Below are positions 32,401 through 42,313 of a DNA stretch of 42,313 bases, one piece after another. The notes below the pieces were generated by a model. The model had not been told where the DNA came from. It worked only from the letters and a program-made list of their open reading frames with translations, and did not search any database. The stretch lies in contig NXFV01001563.1 of NCBI GenBank assembly GCA_002803225.1, positions 1 to 42,313 of the forward strand, written 5' to 3'. How positions within the stretch are numbered: position 1 is the stretch's first letter; each line of letters starts with the position of its first letter. The position numbers were made by a program, and so were the translations under genes. The DNA is from Gamarada debralockiae (Eukaryota > Ascomycota > Leotiomycetes > Helotiales > Hyphodiscaceae).

Positions 32401-33818
32401 ATCTCAGGTCTACTCGTTATAAAGACTCGTAAGCGGACTCTTTGCAAGGATCGAGCTTCAGCCAAGAGTTGTAGAATGATCTGGATATTATTATCGTCGT
32501 CACACTCATCGAGCGCGTCAACTATAAGAATATACGAGGAATGACAGCCGTTGCTGTCTAGCTTCGATAGTGGACGAAGGACGAGCTGGTACCATTGGTC
32601 GCGGAGAGACTGGCTTGCAATATTATTACGCTCAGTTACAGCCGCACAAATATGCCAATAGAGAGGAGGCACATTGCTTGCAAGCTGCACAGCAATGCTT
32701 GTTACGAACTTGCCGGCGTGGCCCACGTCTCCACCACCTTTTGTAAAGAAAAAGCTAGCCCCAAGCTGTTTCTTCTCGAAGTATCTGCGGGCGATAGTAC
32801 GGGCAATAGTCGACTTTCCCGTACCAGCCAAGCCATTTAGCCAAAAGATACACCGCTCATCTTGTCCGTCAGCCCATGTATATATCGCGTGAAGAATATC
32901 GACGCGGGTGTTGTCAAGGCAGGTAGGTTCGTGTTGTCTCTGGTACGAATTGAAGGGAGCCTCAGCAGCGTACGTTAAATGATTGAGCGGGTTGCCTGAT
33001 TATCCGCCAGTCAGTATTCTGTCTTGCTGGGGCGCCTAATATAAATGAACCATCATTGTATACTTACCACCCTGTGGACTTGAACGCTTGTCGATCGCCT
33101 CTCGAAGTCGACTGATTGCATCCTTCATCCCTTCACCATAGAGGAGTGGCATATGGATATCGAAAATGCCTAGCAGAGAGTAAGCCTTGTCCTCTTCGCG
33201 CTTGGTCTCGCGATTTTCTGCCCATGACATTCGCTCAGCGACACTGAATTCAGACAAAGGAGTTCCTTGAAGCACCCTTGCTGCAATTCCCGTTATCTCT
33301 TGAACTTGTCGCTCTAACAATTTCTTATCACCGAGTCGTTTGCCCTCTAAGGAGAAGAATTCAACCAACGGCGGAGCAATAAGCTCTTGTAGTGTCCAGC
33401 CCCGGGTAAACCATCTACTCTTCCGAAAAGCCACTTCCCATGACTGGAAGGACAGGTTATTGTGATTATAGTCGTTTGTCGAAACATCTGATAGATATAC
33501 GTAACATTTAGCTGAATTACGATACCAGCGAAACATGGAGTTGATAGCCTCTGAGAGCTCGGTGTTGTTCGATTTATCAATGCAACAAGTGTCCACCCAA
33601 AAATGTTGTAGGCCATCGCGAGCAGCTTGCTCTGCGCAGAACTGGATCTTTCGATATCCAGCCTTAGTGTTCCCAGAACCTTCTGCCAAGTCTCTCAAAG
33701 TGACCTCTTGATCGTCGTCTCCCCAAGTATGCGAAAGTATCGCATAAGAAGGGATATTATTAATAAGATCCTTGGTTAGGCTGAATTCGCCATTGATCTT
33801 GAGTTGCAAAAGACGCAT
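29488..33818 (-). CDS. HET-NACHT-WD40 (HNWD) NLR-like protein
   Basis: Three exons on the minus strand (33818-33068, 32995-31434, 31383-29488) give 1402 residues; introns are 72 and 50 bp, phases agree. Residues 1-250 are a HET domain ([54 protein letters not shown]), the death-inducing part in relatives. A linker with [20 protein letters not shown] leads to the NACHT NTPase: Walker A GLAGTGKS at 305-312, Walker [11 protein letters not shown] at 406-415, and VFITSRPE. Residues 843-1304 are 11 near-identical 42-residue WD40 repeats, followed by a unique tail. This is the Podospora HET-E/HET-D/HET-R layout, where the repeats recognise a partner and trigger incompatibility or defence. The start MRLLQL is preferred; an in-frame GTG precedes it. 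The 3' site of intron 2 is ambiguous by 9 nt. The gene appears intact. Confidence 0.93.
29785..31170 (-). repeat. Array of 11 WD40-coding repeats, 126 bp each
   Basis: Eleven units of exactly 126 bp (42 codons) run without interruption. The consensus frame reads [20 protein letters not shown] then [20 protein letters not shown]. Most of each unit is invariant, while the residues just after GHS, the residue in SASxD and the WDxxS region vary from unit to unit. A degenerate twelfth unit follows ([16 protein letters not shown]). The equal length and high identity point to recent unequal exchange or gene conversion. Confidence 0.95.
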
Positions 33819-33931
33819 CACTGAGCGCGGACAATGAGGCCCATGCTATTAAATTCAAGGCAGCGAGTATCTCAGGCGATTCTGTCTAGAGTTTCAATAG
33901 CAAGCTGCAGTCAGGAGGGAGGAGCTGGTGC

Positions 33932-34211
33932 GAAGGCCGCGGTCCAAAGTAGCCGGATTACAGGGTATGAAACCCTATAAAATCCCATCCAGCCCTGTGA
34001 CAGCCTGTAATTCATGCTAGGATCCCTGTATATTCAGCACGATCGCCCTGAAGCGGTTGGACAGCAAGCGCTCAGACCCAAGAAAGCGCTCAATCAGCTA
34101 CAGGGAGCGAAGGAGGCACTTTAGCCTAAAATTACAGGGCTTTACAGGGCTGGATGGGATTTTATAGGGTTTCAATACCCTGTAATACGGCTACTTTTGA
34201 CCGCGGCCTTC
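33932..34211. mobile_element. Foldback/MITE-like element with 67-bp terminal inverted repeats
   Basis: The left arm 33932-33998 begins gaaggccgcggtcc. The right arm 34144-34211 is its reverse complement with two substitutions and one inserted base. Weaker complementarity extends about 20 bp further inward (cctgtaatt / aattacagg). The 145-bp centre has no coding capacity. Size, long arms and lack of an ORF fit a miniature inverted-repeat transposable element. No clear target-site duplication was seen at the edges. It starts 113 bp upstream of the NLR-like start codon. Confidence 0.85.
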
Positions 34212-35124
34212 ATAGGATCCAGCTTACGTTGTCAGTGCCTTAAGTATCAGGTACCAGTCGATCAAAGAGAGTTGCGCGTGTTCCTTTGTGCCTCTAGCTA
34301 AAAGGGACGGGACTGGCTTAGATTCACTCGTACCGTGCAAAATATATTAAGGCTCAGACAGTCTTTGGGTGACAGAATATACATCATGATAGTACACATA
34401 TGACGTTCATAAACACGCGCAATTTTAAAAATGTTTTCTATTTTAGCAAGCACTACCTAAAACCTTTTGACTACCGAGGAATGACTGGTTAGTTAGATCC
34501 ATTTTTGAAAGTGCGCGGGCTTCCAAACAGGAACTTTCCCAGCTCTGGCACCAATCAAAGAGTCAACATAAAGTGAAGAAACTTTCACAGTGATGCCTTT
34601 CATTTATGGTAATTTTATGGTAATTTTATGGTAATCCTGCTATCTTCCGCTATGCTTATCTGTTGCATCATTGCCATGAACAAGGATCCCCGTCCGGATA
34701 TTACTTACCCCTGAGTATGCACGGACTCATTCCTGCCGCGTTGGAGCGTGCACCCTTCAGACGAGTCAAGGCTTTGCCGCGAAGTCTGAATCCTATCAGC
34801 ACGGTCGAGTACTTTCTTGATAATACCATTGAGCTCTTTCTTTCAACAGCGTCATCTCGAAATTGGCGCGTCTTGTTTCAATTGATCGATCAAATCCCAC
34901 GCTGTGAGTTGAAAGAATCAATTCGCGATTTCTAGATTCTCCCAGCCAACTGACTGTACTACAAGCATTTCTTCGTCCCATGTTTATGTTTCTTCCGCTT
35001 CACTCCTACGAAGACAGCACACCGTCCTTTTCTTCTGCCACGAATACTAATGATCTGCCATTGATCACGATACGAATCGAGCGCCAAGCCTGCATTTCAA
35101 TTGACTTTACTCTCATGGCTAATT
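34212..35124. other. Intergenic region between the MITE and the WDR62-like gene
   Basis: Contains the 11-bp tandem repeat at 34603-34634 and an open frame 34663-34935 (+, 90 codons) with no recognisable domain or splice partner, which I do not call. The right end should hold the WDR62-like promoter. Confidence 0.45.
34603..34634. repeat. Tandem 11-bp repeat, TTTTATGGTAA x3
   Basis: Three head-to-tail copies of ttttatggtaa, the first lacking one t. A short AT-rich microsatellite; no function assigned. Confidence 0.85.
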
Positions 35125-38100
35125 ATGTCTTCAACTCCTGCCAACCCGCGGACGTTCGCAGCAAATACTGGTCTTGGACTTAAATTAACGCCCTCGAATT
35201 CTCCCTTCCCACGAACACCGCGGTCCCCAAACAAGTCGCGCGGCCTCTATGAATCTGGTCTGTCACTCAAGAGAATAATTGGGACCACAGTCTCTTTCCC
35301 CACAGCTTTCGACAGTCTTTCTTCCTCTCGAATATTCGCGTACACAGCGGGTGCCGCGGCAGTTGTTGTTAATGTTGACGATGAATCGAAATACTCCCAG
35401 CGCTTCTTCAGAGCACGACCTACCGCAATTCCTCTTAATTCCGTTAATGCGACATCATTCGCTCCTTCCACACCTACAAATACAGCCAACGATGGTAGAA
35501 ATAGAACAGTTGCTTCCCTGAGGGATTCGGTCGTGCCATATTCCCCAACGACGCCACACACCAGTCTAGAATGGGGAGACTCGGCAAGTTCGAAGACATG
35601 GACGAGTAGAGAAAGGATCAAGGCAGCTACTTGTCTCTCTATAAGTCGGGATGGCAGGTTTCTCGCAGTTGGTGAGGTACGAATCAACCGTGTCCAGCAT
35701 TCACGCCCAGTTGCTTACAGTTCTACAGACAGGGTACTCACCTAGAGTCCTCATATTTTCCCTACAAGATAACTCCTCCGATACACCTCTAGTCATCCTG
35801 AACGAACACACATATGGCGTACGTGCAGTTGCTTTCAGTCCGGATCAGAAATACCTCGCTAGTTTGGGTTCTCCAAATGATGGCTTTCTTTATGTTTGGT
35901 CTATCAACCAGAGAACCGGGGCGGCGAAACTACACTCGAGTAATAAATGTACCAGCTTTGTGAAGCAGTTGATATGGCTGGGGAACAGCATAATAACGTA
36001 GGTCTTCCGATTTCTACCGCCCTACCTCCCATGAATTATACTAATTCTGCATAGTGTTGGCACGCGACATGTCAAGGTATGGCGGGTGGAGGAACAGAGA
36101 AGCGTCTCGCCGTCAAAACCACGATATGCGCTCGATGGAACTCCCGTACCAGTCCCTCTACCACCTGCGCTTAAAACCCTCGCGGGAAGGAACGTTCTAC
36201 TTGGCCCACTTGTGGAAGCGACTTTTACAACCCTAGCAGCGATATCCGAACATAAGGCCATTGTGTGTTCTGAAAAAGGAGATGTCTGCCTGCTGGATGA
36301 TAATGAAGGCCAGAAGCTGATCAAGCTTGCGAATACTGGATTCCCGATCACTTGTATTGCAGTAGATGTGCATTCGCGGCGAGTGCGGATTGGGGGTCGT
36401 AATGGGAAAATGAAGTCGACGGGTCTAGATGAGCTTTTAACACCAAGCACTCCTCCAGAGTCGCCCGTTCCACTTGGGGAATCAAATCCAGCAAATGATG
36501 CGGCCAATTTATGTGCTATGGGATATGCTGCCAGAAATCTTATCACAATCGACTCCAAACACTCGATCGGAATATCGAGTCCGTATTTGGATACAGGTTC
36601 TGAAATCCAGAATAAGCCGTTCCCGGCTCATGGAGATGCAGTTCTTGGTGTCAGATTGTTATGCCCCGATAACGAAATGAATGCGGCATTTCTTACGTGG
36701 TCTGCGACTGGCACGATTGTCTTCTGGAATCTTGATGGCAGCAGTACAGCATGCATAAACGTGGAAGTCGAGCAAGCCTCATTATCTGAAGAGGATCCTG
36801 TCAATCAGTGCCAGATCGTTCGTGCTTCTAAAGGGGCGGCTTTCTTGGTTACTGGCGATAGGTACGGTGTTTTGAGGGTCATCAAGCCATCCACACAAGC
36901 ATGCCTGTTCGAAACCAGAGCTCACATGTCCGATATCCAAGATGTGGCTCTTTTCGAGAGTGACAACACAACCTTGATAGCGTCTTGTGGTCGAGACAGG
37001 ACTGTTCAGCTATTCCGGCGGATAGTTGAACAATGGGAGTTGATACAGACACTAGATGACCACTCTGCCAGCGTCTGCAGTTTACTTTTCGCCGAGAATG
37101 GTGAGAAGCTAATCTCGAGTTCTACTGATAGAACGATACATATCAGACAACTTGTGAAGAAGGATGTTGGTGGGCAAGAAGTGATGGGTGCGGTCCCGGT
37201 AAGAGTCATTACCTTGAAGGCATCTCCTATCTCAATGGCAGCCTGCCTCGACGACCCAATGAGCTGTTTTGTGGTCTCTCTGATGGACCGCACTGTTGCT
37301 ACCTACGAGATTGCAAGCGGTCGCCTTGTGAGCTCTTTCAAAGCTACGGACAATGATGGAGCCGATGCGGTAGTTCTGGATGCTCTGGTCATGGGAAGAC
37401 CTGGCTCTCTGCCAGGACGTCCGACAATTCTTGCAGGTATCTCTAGTACCGACAAATCTGTGCGAGTGTATGATGGAAGCACTGGATCATTCCTGGATCG
37501 GGAATGGGGGCACACAGCTGCTGTGACGGACGTGGCACTTCTGGAACCTCTGGAGTCAGACCAAAAGTTCTTGATAAGTACAGGATCTGATGGAACGATA
37601 ATGATATGGGATCTTTCTCCCAAGCCACCAGACTTGCCGGACCCGCTGGAGCAAACTCGTGAACCTTCGCCTCCGAAAGAGACTACCTCGGCTAGACCAC
37701 CTCTGAGAAGGGTCCTCTCTCGAGCCGAATTGGCAGAGTTCCAACGAGCATCTCCTGTTTCAACACCAACTGGCAGGGGAGGGTCGCCTCCGAGGGTTGT
37801 TCGAAGGAAGACTTCGAGATACGGCCTATCCGCCCAATCGCCAACCCTACAGCCACCAGTGCCTCCGGTGAACCCAAAGCACTTCTCATCGGCATCCGAC
37901 GATTCCACACGCAAAGGCTCTCCTCGAAATCGATCACGAAGTCCACCTCCAAGTCCCAAGGGTAAAGAATCCAGACGCCCATCCCTCGCATCGCTCGATT
38001 CGCGCGGCCGCACAAAGAGCGCTGGCAACTCCAGCGAATTTGGATCGCTGAACATGGCAACTGAGCAAGCCTGCCGCACATTACGAGCATATCGAAAGAA

Positions 38101-38371
38101 GCTCTTATCATCCGAGTCAGTCAAAGAGGAGGCACTGAGAGAACTCGACCAAGAATTGCGCCTCACAGCTATGGCGCTAGGGGAAAAAAGCCTTAAATCG
38201 AAAGCAATCAGCGAGACTGTCCTGACTGGTTTGCTTGACCAGTATTCGGAACGATTGGTATCTATGTTTGACGAGAAACTGCGTTTAACGCAACTAGAAT
38301 CCAACAGCTCAGGCTCATTAGAAGAAGAGAGGCCAAAAACCGCGGGCAACCCGGTATCTGCGGAACTTTGA
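35125..38371 (+). CDS. Large WD40-repeat protein, WDR62/MAPKBP1-like
   Basis: Three exons (35125-35676, 35729-35997, 36055-38371) encode 1045 residues; introns are 52 and 57 bp. After a Ser/Pro-rich N-terminus (MSSTPANPRTFAANTGLGLK), beta-propeller repeats begin near residue 50: AAAVVVNVDD, AATCLSISRDGRFLAVGE, YGVRAVAFSPDQKYLASLG and VWSIN. More follow through FLTWSATGTIVFWNL, VALFESDNTTLIASCGRDRT and STGSDGTIMIWDLSPKP, filling about residues 50-780 and probably forming two propellers. The C-terminal quarter is Ser/Pro/Arg-rich and disordered, with a helical end (EEALRELDQELRLTAMAL). The order and the HTYGVRAVAFSPD block resemble the WDR62/MAPKBP1 scaffold family of animals, which act in JNK signalling and at spindle poles. 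The role in fungi is not established; membership is moderately sure. Confidence 0.85.
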
Positions 38372-38785
38372 TTTTTTTCTTCTTGTTTGAGAGGAGGCAG
38401 GATCTTCGATTTAGGGTGGAGTTTGGGGGGTGTGTTTTGTTTCTGGGGCGTTCAAGGGGGGATTCTATGATGCACTGGAATTGCAAAATACTTTTTGTTT
38501 TTGAGGCGGGCGTTGGGTTTGGTGATACCATACTTTGGTTTCTGGGACTTCTGAAATGGGAGGGAGTTTTTTTTGAGTGGGGCTCTGTTTGTAGAATATA
38601 CAACGATATGGGGGAATGGTTAGATGATGGGGATCACTTCGATTCATTATGGAAATGCTAAAGACTTCAACGCAACCTAATTTCGAATCGCTCGATATGC
38701 TCGCTATGCTTCTGATGCTGTTTCCCGTTCCGTTCCTTGGTTTGACGCCAAAACTCCGAAATTGAGGAGGTTAGGATGAAGGAGT
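38372..38785. other. Convergent intergenic region
   Basis: This 414-bp spacer lies between 3' ends of the WDR62-like gene (+) and the small gene (-). It is G/T-rich on the plus strand; open frames here have low-complexity composition and are not called. It probably holds both terminators. Confidence 0.45.
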
Positions 38786-39511
38786 CTATGAAGCACTGCC
38801 ATCCTTCCCCTTCCCCTTCTGCTGCTTCCCCTTCGACTTCTCCTTCTCAGGTTCCTTTTCATTCGGTGGAGACTTGAATACTTCGTACGTGTCGTTCTCA
38901 TCTAAGTAGCCGCAAAGCATTTTGGTGAAATAATAGCGGGTGCCGGGGATGCTCTGATGGCTTGTTAGTAACTCCCTTGTTAATTCGGAGGGTCTCTAGC
39001 TTAAGAGAGGAGCAGAAAGGACGGATGAAAGAGAAGAGATGGGAGGGAAGTGGAACAAGACTGAGAGGGTGGTAAACAGGGAGGAGGGGATTGGTAGGGA
39101 GAAAGGTGAGAAGGAACTTACATCATTTCTAGCCTGCGCATGCATCATCAGTAACTCCGGACTATCCAACACAATAGCTGCCTGTCGTCTCTGCTGAATC
39201 TGTTCATATGAATCGTTTCCATACCTACGTCACGTGTCAGCAAATTACTGCCATCATATTCCCCTGATGAAAACGAAACACTCCCCCTAACCAACTCAAA
39301 CAGAAGAAAAGAAAACATACACATCAAATCTCTTCCCAGGCCCCTCATAAGGACTATCACTTGAATCACTCGCATACGGATCCTTATTCCGCGCTTGAGC
39401 ATCTTGCATTCGGGGCGTGAAGAATGGTGAGGTATCGCGTGTTGAGCGTGGTGGTTTCTTTGATTTTTGGGAGCGCAAGGATTTGGCGGGGGTCGAGGAT
39501 TGGGAAGACAT
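38786..39511 (-). CDS. Small three-exon hypothetical protein (153 aa)
   Basis: Exons on the minus strand 39511-39321, 39224-39122 and 38953-38786 join through GT-AG introns of 96 and 168 bp to 153 residues with consistent phase. The N-terminus is Ser/Lys/Arg-rich (MSSQSSTPAKSLRSQKSKKP) and probably disordered. A central part reads FTPRMQDAQARNKDPYASDS and YGNDSYEQIQQRRQAAIVLD, then PELLMMHAQARNDSIPGTRY. A compact segment YFTKMLCGYLDENDTYEVFK precedes a Lys-rich tail (KEKSKGKQQKGKGKDG) ending in SAS. No signal peptide or membrane helix is seen. The basic ends suggest a nuclear or nucleic-acid-associated protein, but this is inference. The family is not recognised; the gene model is well supported by splice phase. 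Confidence 0.75.
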
Positions 39512-41094
39512 GTTTGCTGCGAGGCCGACGATGGCTTGATGGTTGGCGGAGTGGAGGGGTGGTGAGTGGTATGCGGGGTTCCGGTTTGGGCTTGATGAGG
39601 CTTGGCAGGTGGGTTTTTGCTGGGCTTTGAGAGTGTTTTTAGGTAATGAAGTGAAGATAATTGAAGGTTGGGAAGAAGGACAAGCTGGGGATGTTTATGG
39701 CGAATTCGATGTGAAAGAGAGAAAGAGAAATGTTCGAAGGAGCGTTGGAAGGAGAGCTGTCACGTGTGAAGGATATCACCACGATTCGGTTGGATAGCCA
39801 ATGAGAGCCTCGGATTTGTATTATTGTATAAGCGGATACCGCACGCCGGTGTGAGTTCAACGTCGCGTCTCGTCCTGGATCTTCGTTCATGGCAGCGACT
39901 TAATTCCCATTGAGAGGATTAGATTACCGTATCAATCTGCTCTCCTTCCTTCAAACTTTTTTATAATGTTGGATTTCCCCTGTCGAGGACTTCCAACGGT
40001 CCAGTTCCATTTCTTCTATCAATCCTCTAGAGTCCACGATAGTTTCGTTCTTTGTGATACTCTTGCTCTCTTTCCTTGAATCAGAGACAAAAACATGCTG
40101 CCTGCGTTATGGAGGCTGCTAGGCGTATGGATGGAAATCTTCTTACACCGGGTGATACAAAACCTGAGGGAACTCGAAACCAGAAAGTTCACGGCGGGGG
40201 GAGACAGAACAAGAGGCTTTAACTGAGGATCGGACGGAGGATGAAAAGTCTCAGCACAAGGAAAACGACAAATTGGAAGCCCAAGGGTTACAGAACAATG
40301 AACAAGAACGTCTGTCCATGCATCCCTCCTCAGGCAATGTTTTCACATGATTGATTGTCTGGAAAGGGGCATGAGGAGTTCTTTCAGGGCTGCAAAAGTT
40401 TGCAAGCCAGCCCCTGAAAGTTATTTGGATGAAAACAAAACACCAAGAAAAAGTTTCAATCGAAGCTGTTGTTATTGCTGTTATATACAACCGTTATTTT
40501 GATTCTTTGTAGCAAGGAGTTTACTGCCTCTGAACTTCGCAACTGGTTTCCGTCTTGAGAGCGCCGGCGTACTTTGAGATATTCAATCCCGAGTAAGGAT
40601 CGAAGGTAGGCAAGAATAAGTGAATTTCGACTTGCTTTAAGATTTTAAAATAGCCCCAGTGAATTGCCGAAAAGCGAAACCTAGGAGTGAATTGATTTAA
40701 ATTGCATGATCAAGCTCTTCAATTCTTGCTGTTCAGGTTTCCCACAGTCCAACGCCACTGGCTTCTACTATTGAGTCTGAGCATACCTTCCTTGACTTTA
40801 TTTGACATTGTTCTTGTTTGTTCGCGTAATTTGAACTAGTCTGCATCGTCCCCCTTTGACAACAATCTTCGAGATTGATCGGACGAGCACAACAACATTC
40901 ATTTGCTCAACACCACGATACATCTCATTTCTTTTCTCCTTCTTGCCTAGGAAGTGATCCGGTTGGCTTTGTTTAGAAATCTCAGGCGAAACAATGACAT
41001 TGTTTGTCATCAAAAGTCTAGTCTACCAGCCAGTCTTCCAAACGCGTCGAAGGTGACCGCCCGATCTACGCAACTCCCAGCACAATCATACCAC
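39512..41094. other. Long intergenic region between divergent genes
   Basis: About 1.6 kb with only short, unsupported frames. It holds the promoters of the small basic protein (-) and of the unknown gene at 41095 (+). Pyrimidine-rich stretches lie near 39930-40080. No repeats or RNA genes were seen. Confidence 0.45.
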
Positions 41095-42249
41095 ATGATA
41101 TCTCAAAAGAATTGCAGTGAACCTGCAATGGAGCAGAACGGAAGTGAGTACTTGTTTCCTTCTATATTTAGAGTCTTTAAACTCATGATAATGTTAGTCC
41201 AACAGTCTCAACCAATGAGACCCAACGGCTCAATGGCTCACCCTAGTCAGCTAGAACATCCACCTCAGCGAGTTGCAGTCACAAAGGGCATGCTCTATGC
41301 GTATGCTGCAATGAGAGGAAATGTCGATAAGAACCCTCTTAGCTCTGACCCTCTTCATACTTCCCTCTATCTCAGCCCAATCAGTTTCGTAAAACCTCAA
41401 TTTGAGCGACCGATAGACCTAATAGAGTGGCAACGCCAAAATGACCCAGAGCTGGTACAAGAGTAAGTGTCAAATAATTCTGTCCTTCTAGCCCTGAGCT
41501 GACATATCCTCTGTAGGATGGATGGTGGCGCAATCTACTTCAACGACGTATCCTCTCCAATGTATCGGGATCCAATTCCTCCACAGATACCACTGCGACA
41601 TGGTGACCTTGTAACAAAGAACCTCAGTTATGAGGATTACAAGCACGAAACCCTTCCCAAGTATCAGCCAAATCACTACAAAGGCAAAGAGGGATATGGA
41701 AACTATGGCTATCTAGAAGTCAATGGCAGTTGGGTCGATCCGGATAGTGAAGGAGAGATCTACGATGCCCTAAAAAACCATTCTGGTGCTTCACGTGTTC
41801 CTGATCTTGCTGTTGGAATTACCTCTCTCCCTAAAATGGAAGAGGACGAAATTTACATGGGCTTCATGGCTGAAGTAAATGATGAGGAAGATCCAGACGG
41901 GGAAGGTGATCCACGAGCGATGTGTATTACGCCGGCCACATTTGCCCGCTGGGCTGCTGGTGCTTCTCAAGGCGATTCTTATGTGAAGGGGAAGGTTCCG
42001 TCGCCGGTGAGTTGCCCTGTTCTCTCGATTTTGAAGTTTCTAAGGTACCTTTGTGAGAGTCAGGGAGTTCACAGGACTTCCAAGGCTAACACATCTACCA
42101 GGAGCCTCCTTTCAGCCAGCTGCGCCGCCGTAAGCATTTACCGAAGCCACTACTCAGACCTCAACCACAATACGACCATGATACCGGTTCTGTCTTCTCC
42201 GGTGAATACTCGCCTGAGAGCAACCCTTCTCTACTCCTGAGCGCCACAG
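41095..42249 (+). CDS. Unknown multi-exon protein, 5' part only
   Basis: Exons 41095-41143, 41198-41462, 41517-42006 and 42102-42249 join with introns of 54, 54 and 95 bp, phases agreeing, into over 300 residues. Exon 4 probably ends at a GTATTT donor just before the poly-C run, so the gene is cut by the window edge. After a Gln/Pro-rich start, the sequence VAVTKGMLYAYAAMRGNVDK and SPISFVKPQFERPIDLIEWQ looks folded. Then come GGAIYFNDVSSPMYRDPIPP and WVDPDSEGEIYDALKNHSGA, an acidic stretch (EVNDEEDPDGEGDP) and a basic one (QLRRRKHLPKPLLRPQ). No signal peptide, membrane helix or known domain was identified. I do not recognise the family. ATG 41095 is the first in-frame start with a clean first exon, but the start is uncertain. 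Confidence 0.7.
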
Positions 42250-42257
42250 GTATTTTT

Positions 42258-42259
<2 letters not shown>

Positions 42260-42313
<54 letters not shown>
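42260..42313. other. Poly-C run at the window end
   Basis: Fifty-four consecutive C follow tatttttgt and run to the last base. A C homopolymer of this length in an otherwise ordinary intron-like context is most simply a sequencing or assembly artefact at a contig end. Confidence 0.8.

Noticed and set aside
34663..34935. 90-codon plus frame between the MITE and the WDR62-like gene
   Set aside because: No family recognised and no conserved context; could be chance.
37303..38349. 348-codon minus-strand frame inside the WDR62-like gene
   Set aside because: Lies wholly antisense to well-supported coding sequence, with Arg/Ser/Gly-biased composition and no domain.
1..42313. Searched by eye for tRNA, rRNA, CRISPR arrays and secondary-metabolite core genes
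   Set aside because: None could be recognised. A tRNA scan could still find a weak or intron-bearing tRNA that I missed.

Overview
The window is nuclear DNA of a filamentous ascomycete (Pezizomycotina). Genes are split by short GT-AG introns, mostly 47-160 bp. Coding content includes fungal Zn2Cys6 regulators, an ADAM metalloprotease, an acetyl-CoA synthetase, and a HET-NACHT-WD40 NLR-type protein. A Leotiomycetes-like source is plausible, but this rests on gene style only. No operons, tRNAs, rRNAs or CRISPR arrays were seen.

Left edge (1-5 kb): a 20-bp inverted-repeat pair brackets about 550 bp of AT-rich sequence. A frameshifted Tc1/mariner transposase relic follows, then a Zn2Cys6 transcription factor with a doubtful internal junction, then a decayed Pro/Gln-rich reading frame.

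Housekeeping block (5-24.7 kb): RRG9-like mitochondrial protein (-), MpaB-family oxygenase (+), calcipressin/RCAN (-), RNA polymerase II subunit RPB3 (+), mitochondrial dicarboxylate carrier (-, with an inferred 5-nt microexon), mitochondrial Phe-tRNA synthetase (+, divergent from the carrier), a small three-exon protein of unknown function, acetyl-CoA synthetase (+, with a damaged-looking 3' splice site), and an ADAM-type membrane metalloprotease (+).

Accessory block (24.9-34.7 kb): a broken gene carrying half of a Zn2Cys6 finger, a three-exon salicylaldehyde/vanillin-type aldehyde dehydrogenase, about 1.2 kb of AT-rich non-coding DNA, then a 1402-residue HET-NACHT-WD40 protein (-). Its 11 WD40 units are each exactly 126 bp and nearly identical. 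A 280-bp foldback element (MITE-like) starts about 113 bp upstream of its start codon.

Right block (35-42.3 kb): a large WD40 protein resembling the WDR62/MAPKBP1 family (+), a small three-exon basic protein (-), a gene-poor 1.6-kb stretch, and the 5' part of a multi-exon unknown gene. The window ends in 54 consecutive C, which looks like an assembly artefact.

The strongest candidate for a system of interest is the NLR-like gene: an N-terminal HET effector domain, a STAND NTPase, and a rapidly evolving repeat sensor. That family is known for vegetative incompatibility in Podospora. What is specific here is the repeat history and the mobile element in the promoter.
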